Source: Clostridia bacterium
GTDB lineage: Bacteria > Bacillota > Clostridia > Oscillospirales > Acutalibacteraceae
Assembly: GCA_017439545.1 (NCBI GenBank)
Contig: JAFSIW010000071.1
Location: 1 to 43,206 of the forward strand
Direction: 5' to 3'
Length of the DNA stretch: 43,206 bases
Positions 43,200 through 43,206 of the stretch are shown here, piece by piece; position 1 is the stretch's first letter, and the number at the start of each line of letters is the position of its first letter. The notes beneath the pieces are model-generated. The model saw nothing but the letters and a program-made list of their open reading frames with translations. It did no database searches and was not told the origin of the DNA. The position numbers and the translations under genes are program-made.

Positions 43200-43206
43200 T
43201 CGAAGA

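Noticed and set aside
1-43206. CRISPR arrays, rRNA genes or prophage
   Set aside because: No regularly spaced repeats, rRNA core sequences or phage structural genes are visible.

Overview
This 43.2-kb window reads as a chromosome segment of an anaerobic, probably gut-dwelling Clostridia species (Oscillospiraceae/Ruminococcaceae-like, placement inferred). The evidence is the Firmicutes gene order rimP-nusA-ylxR-ylxQ-infB-rbfA-nrnA-truB-ribF, an asp23-fakA pair, a T-box leader on thrS, AGGAGG-type ribosome binding sites, frequent GTG/TTG starts and regular TTGnnn-N17-TATAAT promoters. Nothing resembles a phage, plasmid or CRISPR array. Only the two window edges carry short gene-free structured DNA that could be mobile-element ends.

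Layout. 1-4.4 kb: an intracellular GH3 beta-xylosidase/beta-glucosidase, a solitary multi-sugar-importer ATPase (UgpC/MsmX type) and nrdR. 4.4-13.0 kb (minus strand): the ten-gene rimP-to-ribF translation and ribosome-maturation operon, ending in an unrecognised membrane-anchored protein. 13.0-19.7 kb (plus): a peptide-binding lipoprotein, an Asp23-family protein, fatty-acid kinase FakA and a divergent P-type ATPase. 19.7-20.1 kb (minus): tRNA-Leu(CAA) and a DUF6440 protein. 20.1-23.0 kb: secA.

23.0-28.0 kb (minus) is the most unusual region. Five tandem paralogues of exported TasA/camelysin-like proteins form two transcription units, one single gene and one four-gene operon. In the two largest, a domain resembling carbohydrate-binding module family 9 appears to be inserted into a loop of the TasA-like fold. 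The three small neighbours keep that loop short and serve as internal uninserted comparators. No SipW-type signal peptidase or sortase lies in the window. I read this as a candidate surface-fibre or matrix system with polysaccharide-binding subunits; that function is inference.

28.0-43.2 kb: T-box-controlled thrS, a 42-residue Cys/Gly-rich membrane peptide, coaX-tsaD, a CorC/HlyC-type protein, a two-gene ABC-2 exporter, an unrecognised membrane-anchored protein, a DacA-type carboxypeptidase, a calcineurin-like phosphoesterase, then typA, a DEDDh exonuclease with a zinc ribbon, and an NSS-family sodium symporter. Most convergent gene pairs are separated by strong bidirectional hairpin terminators.
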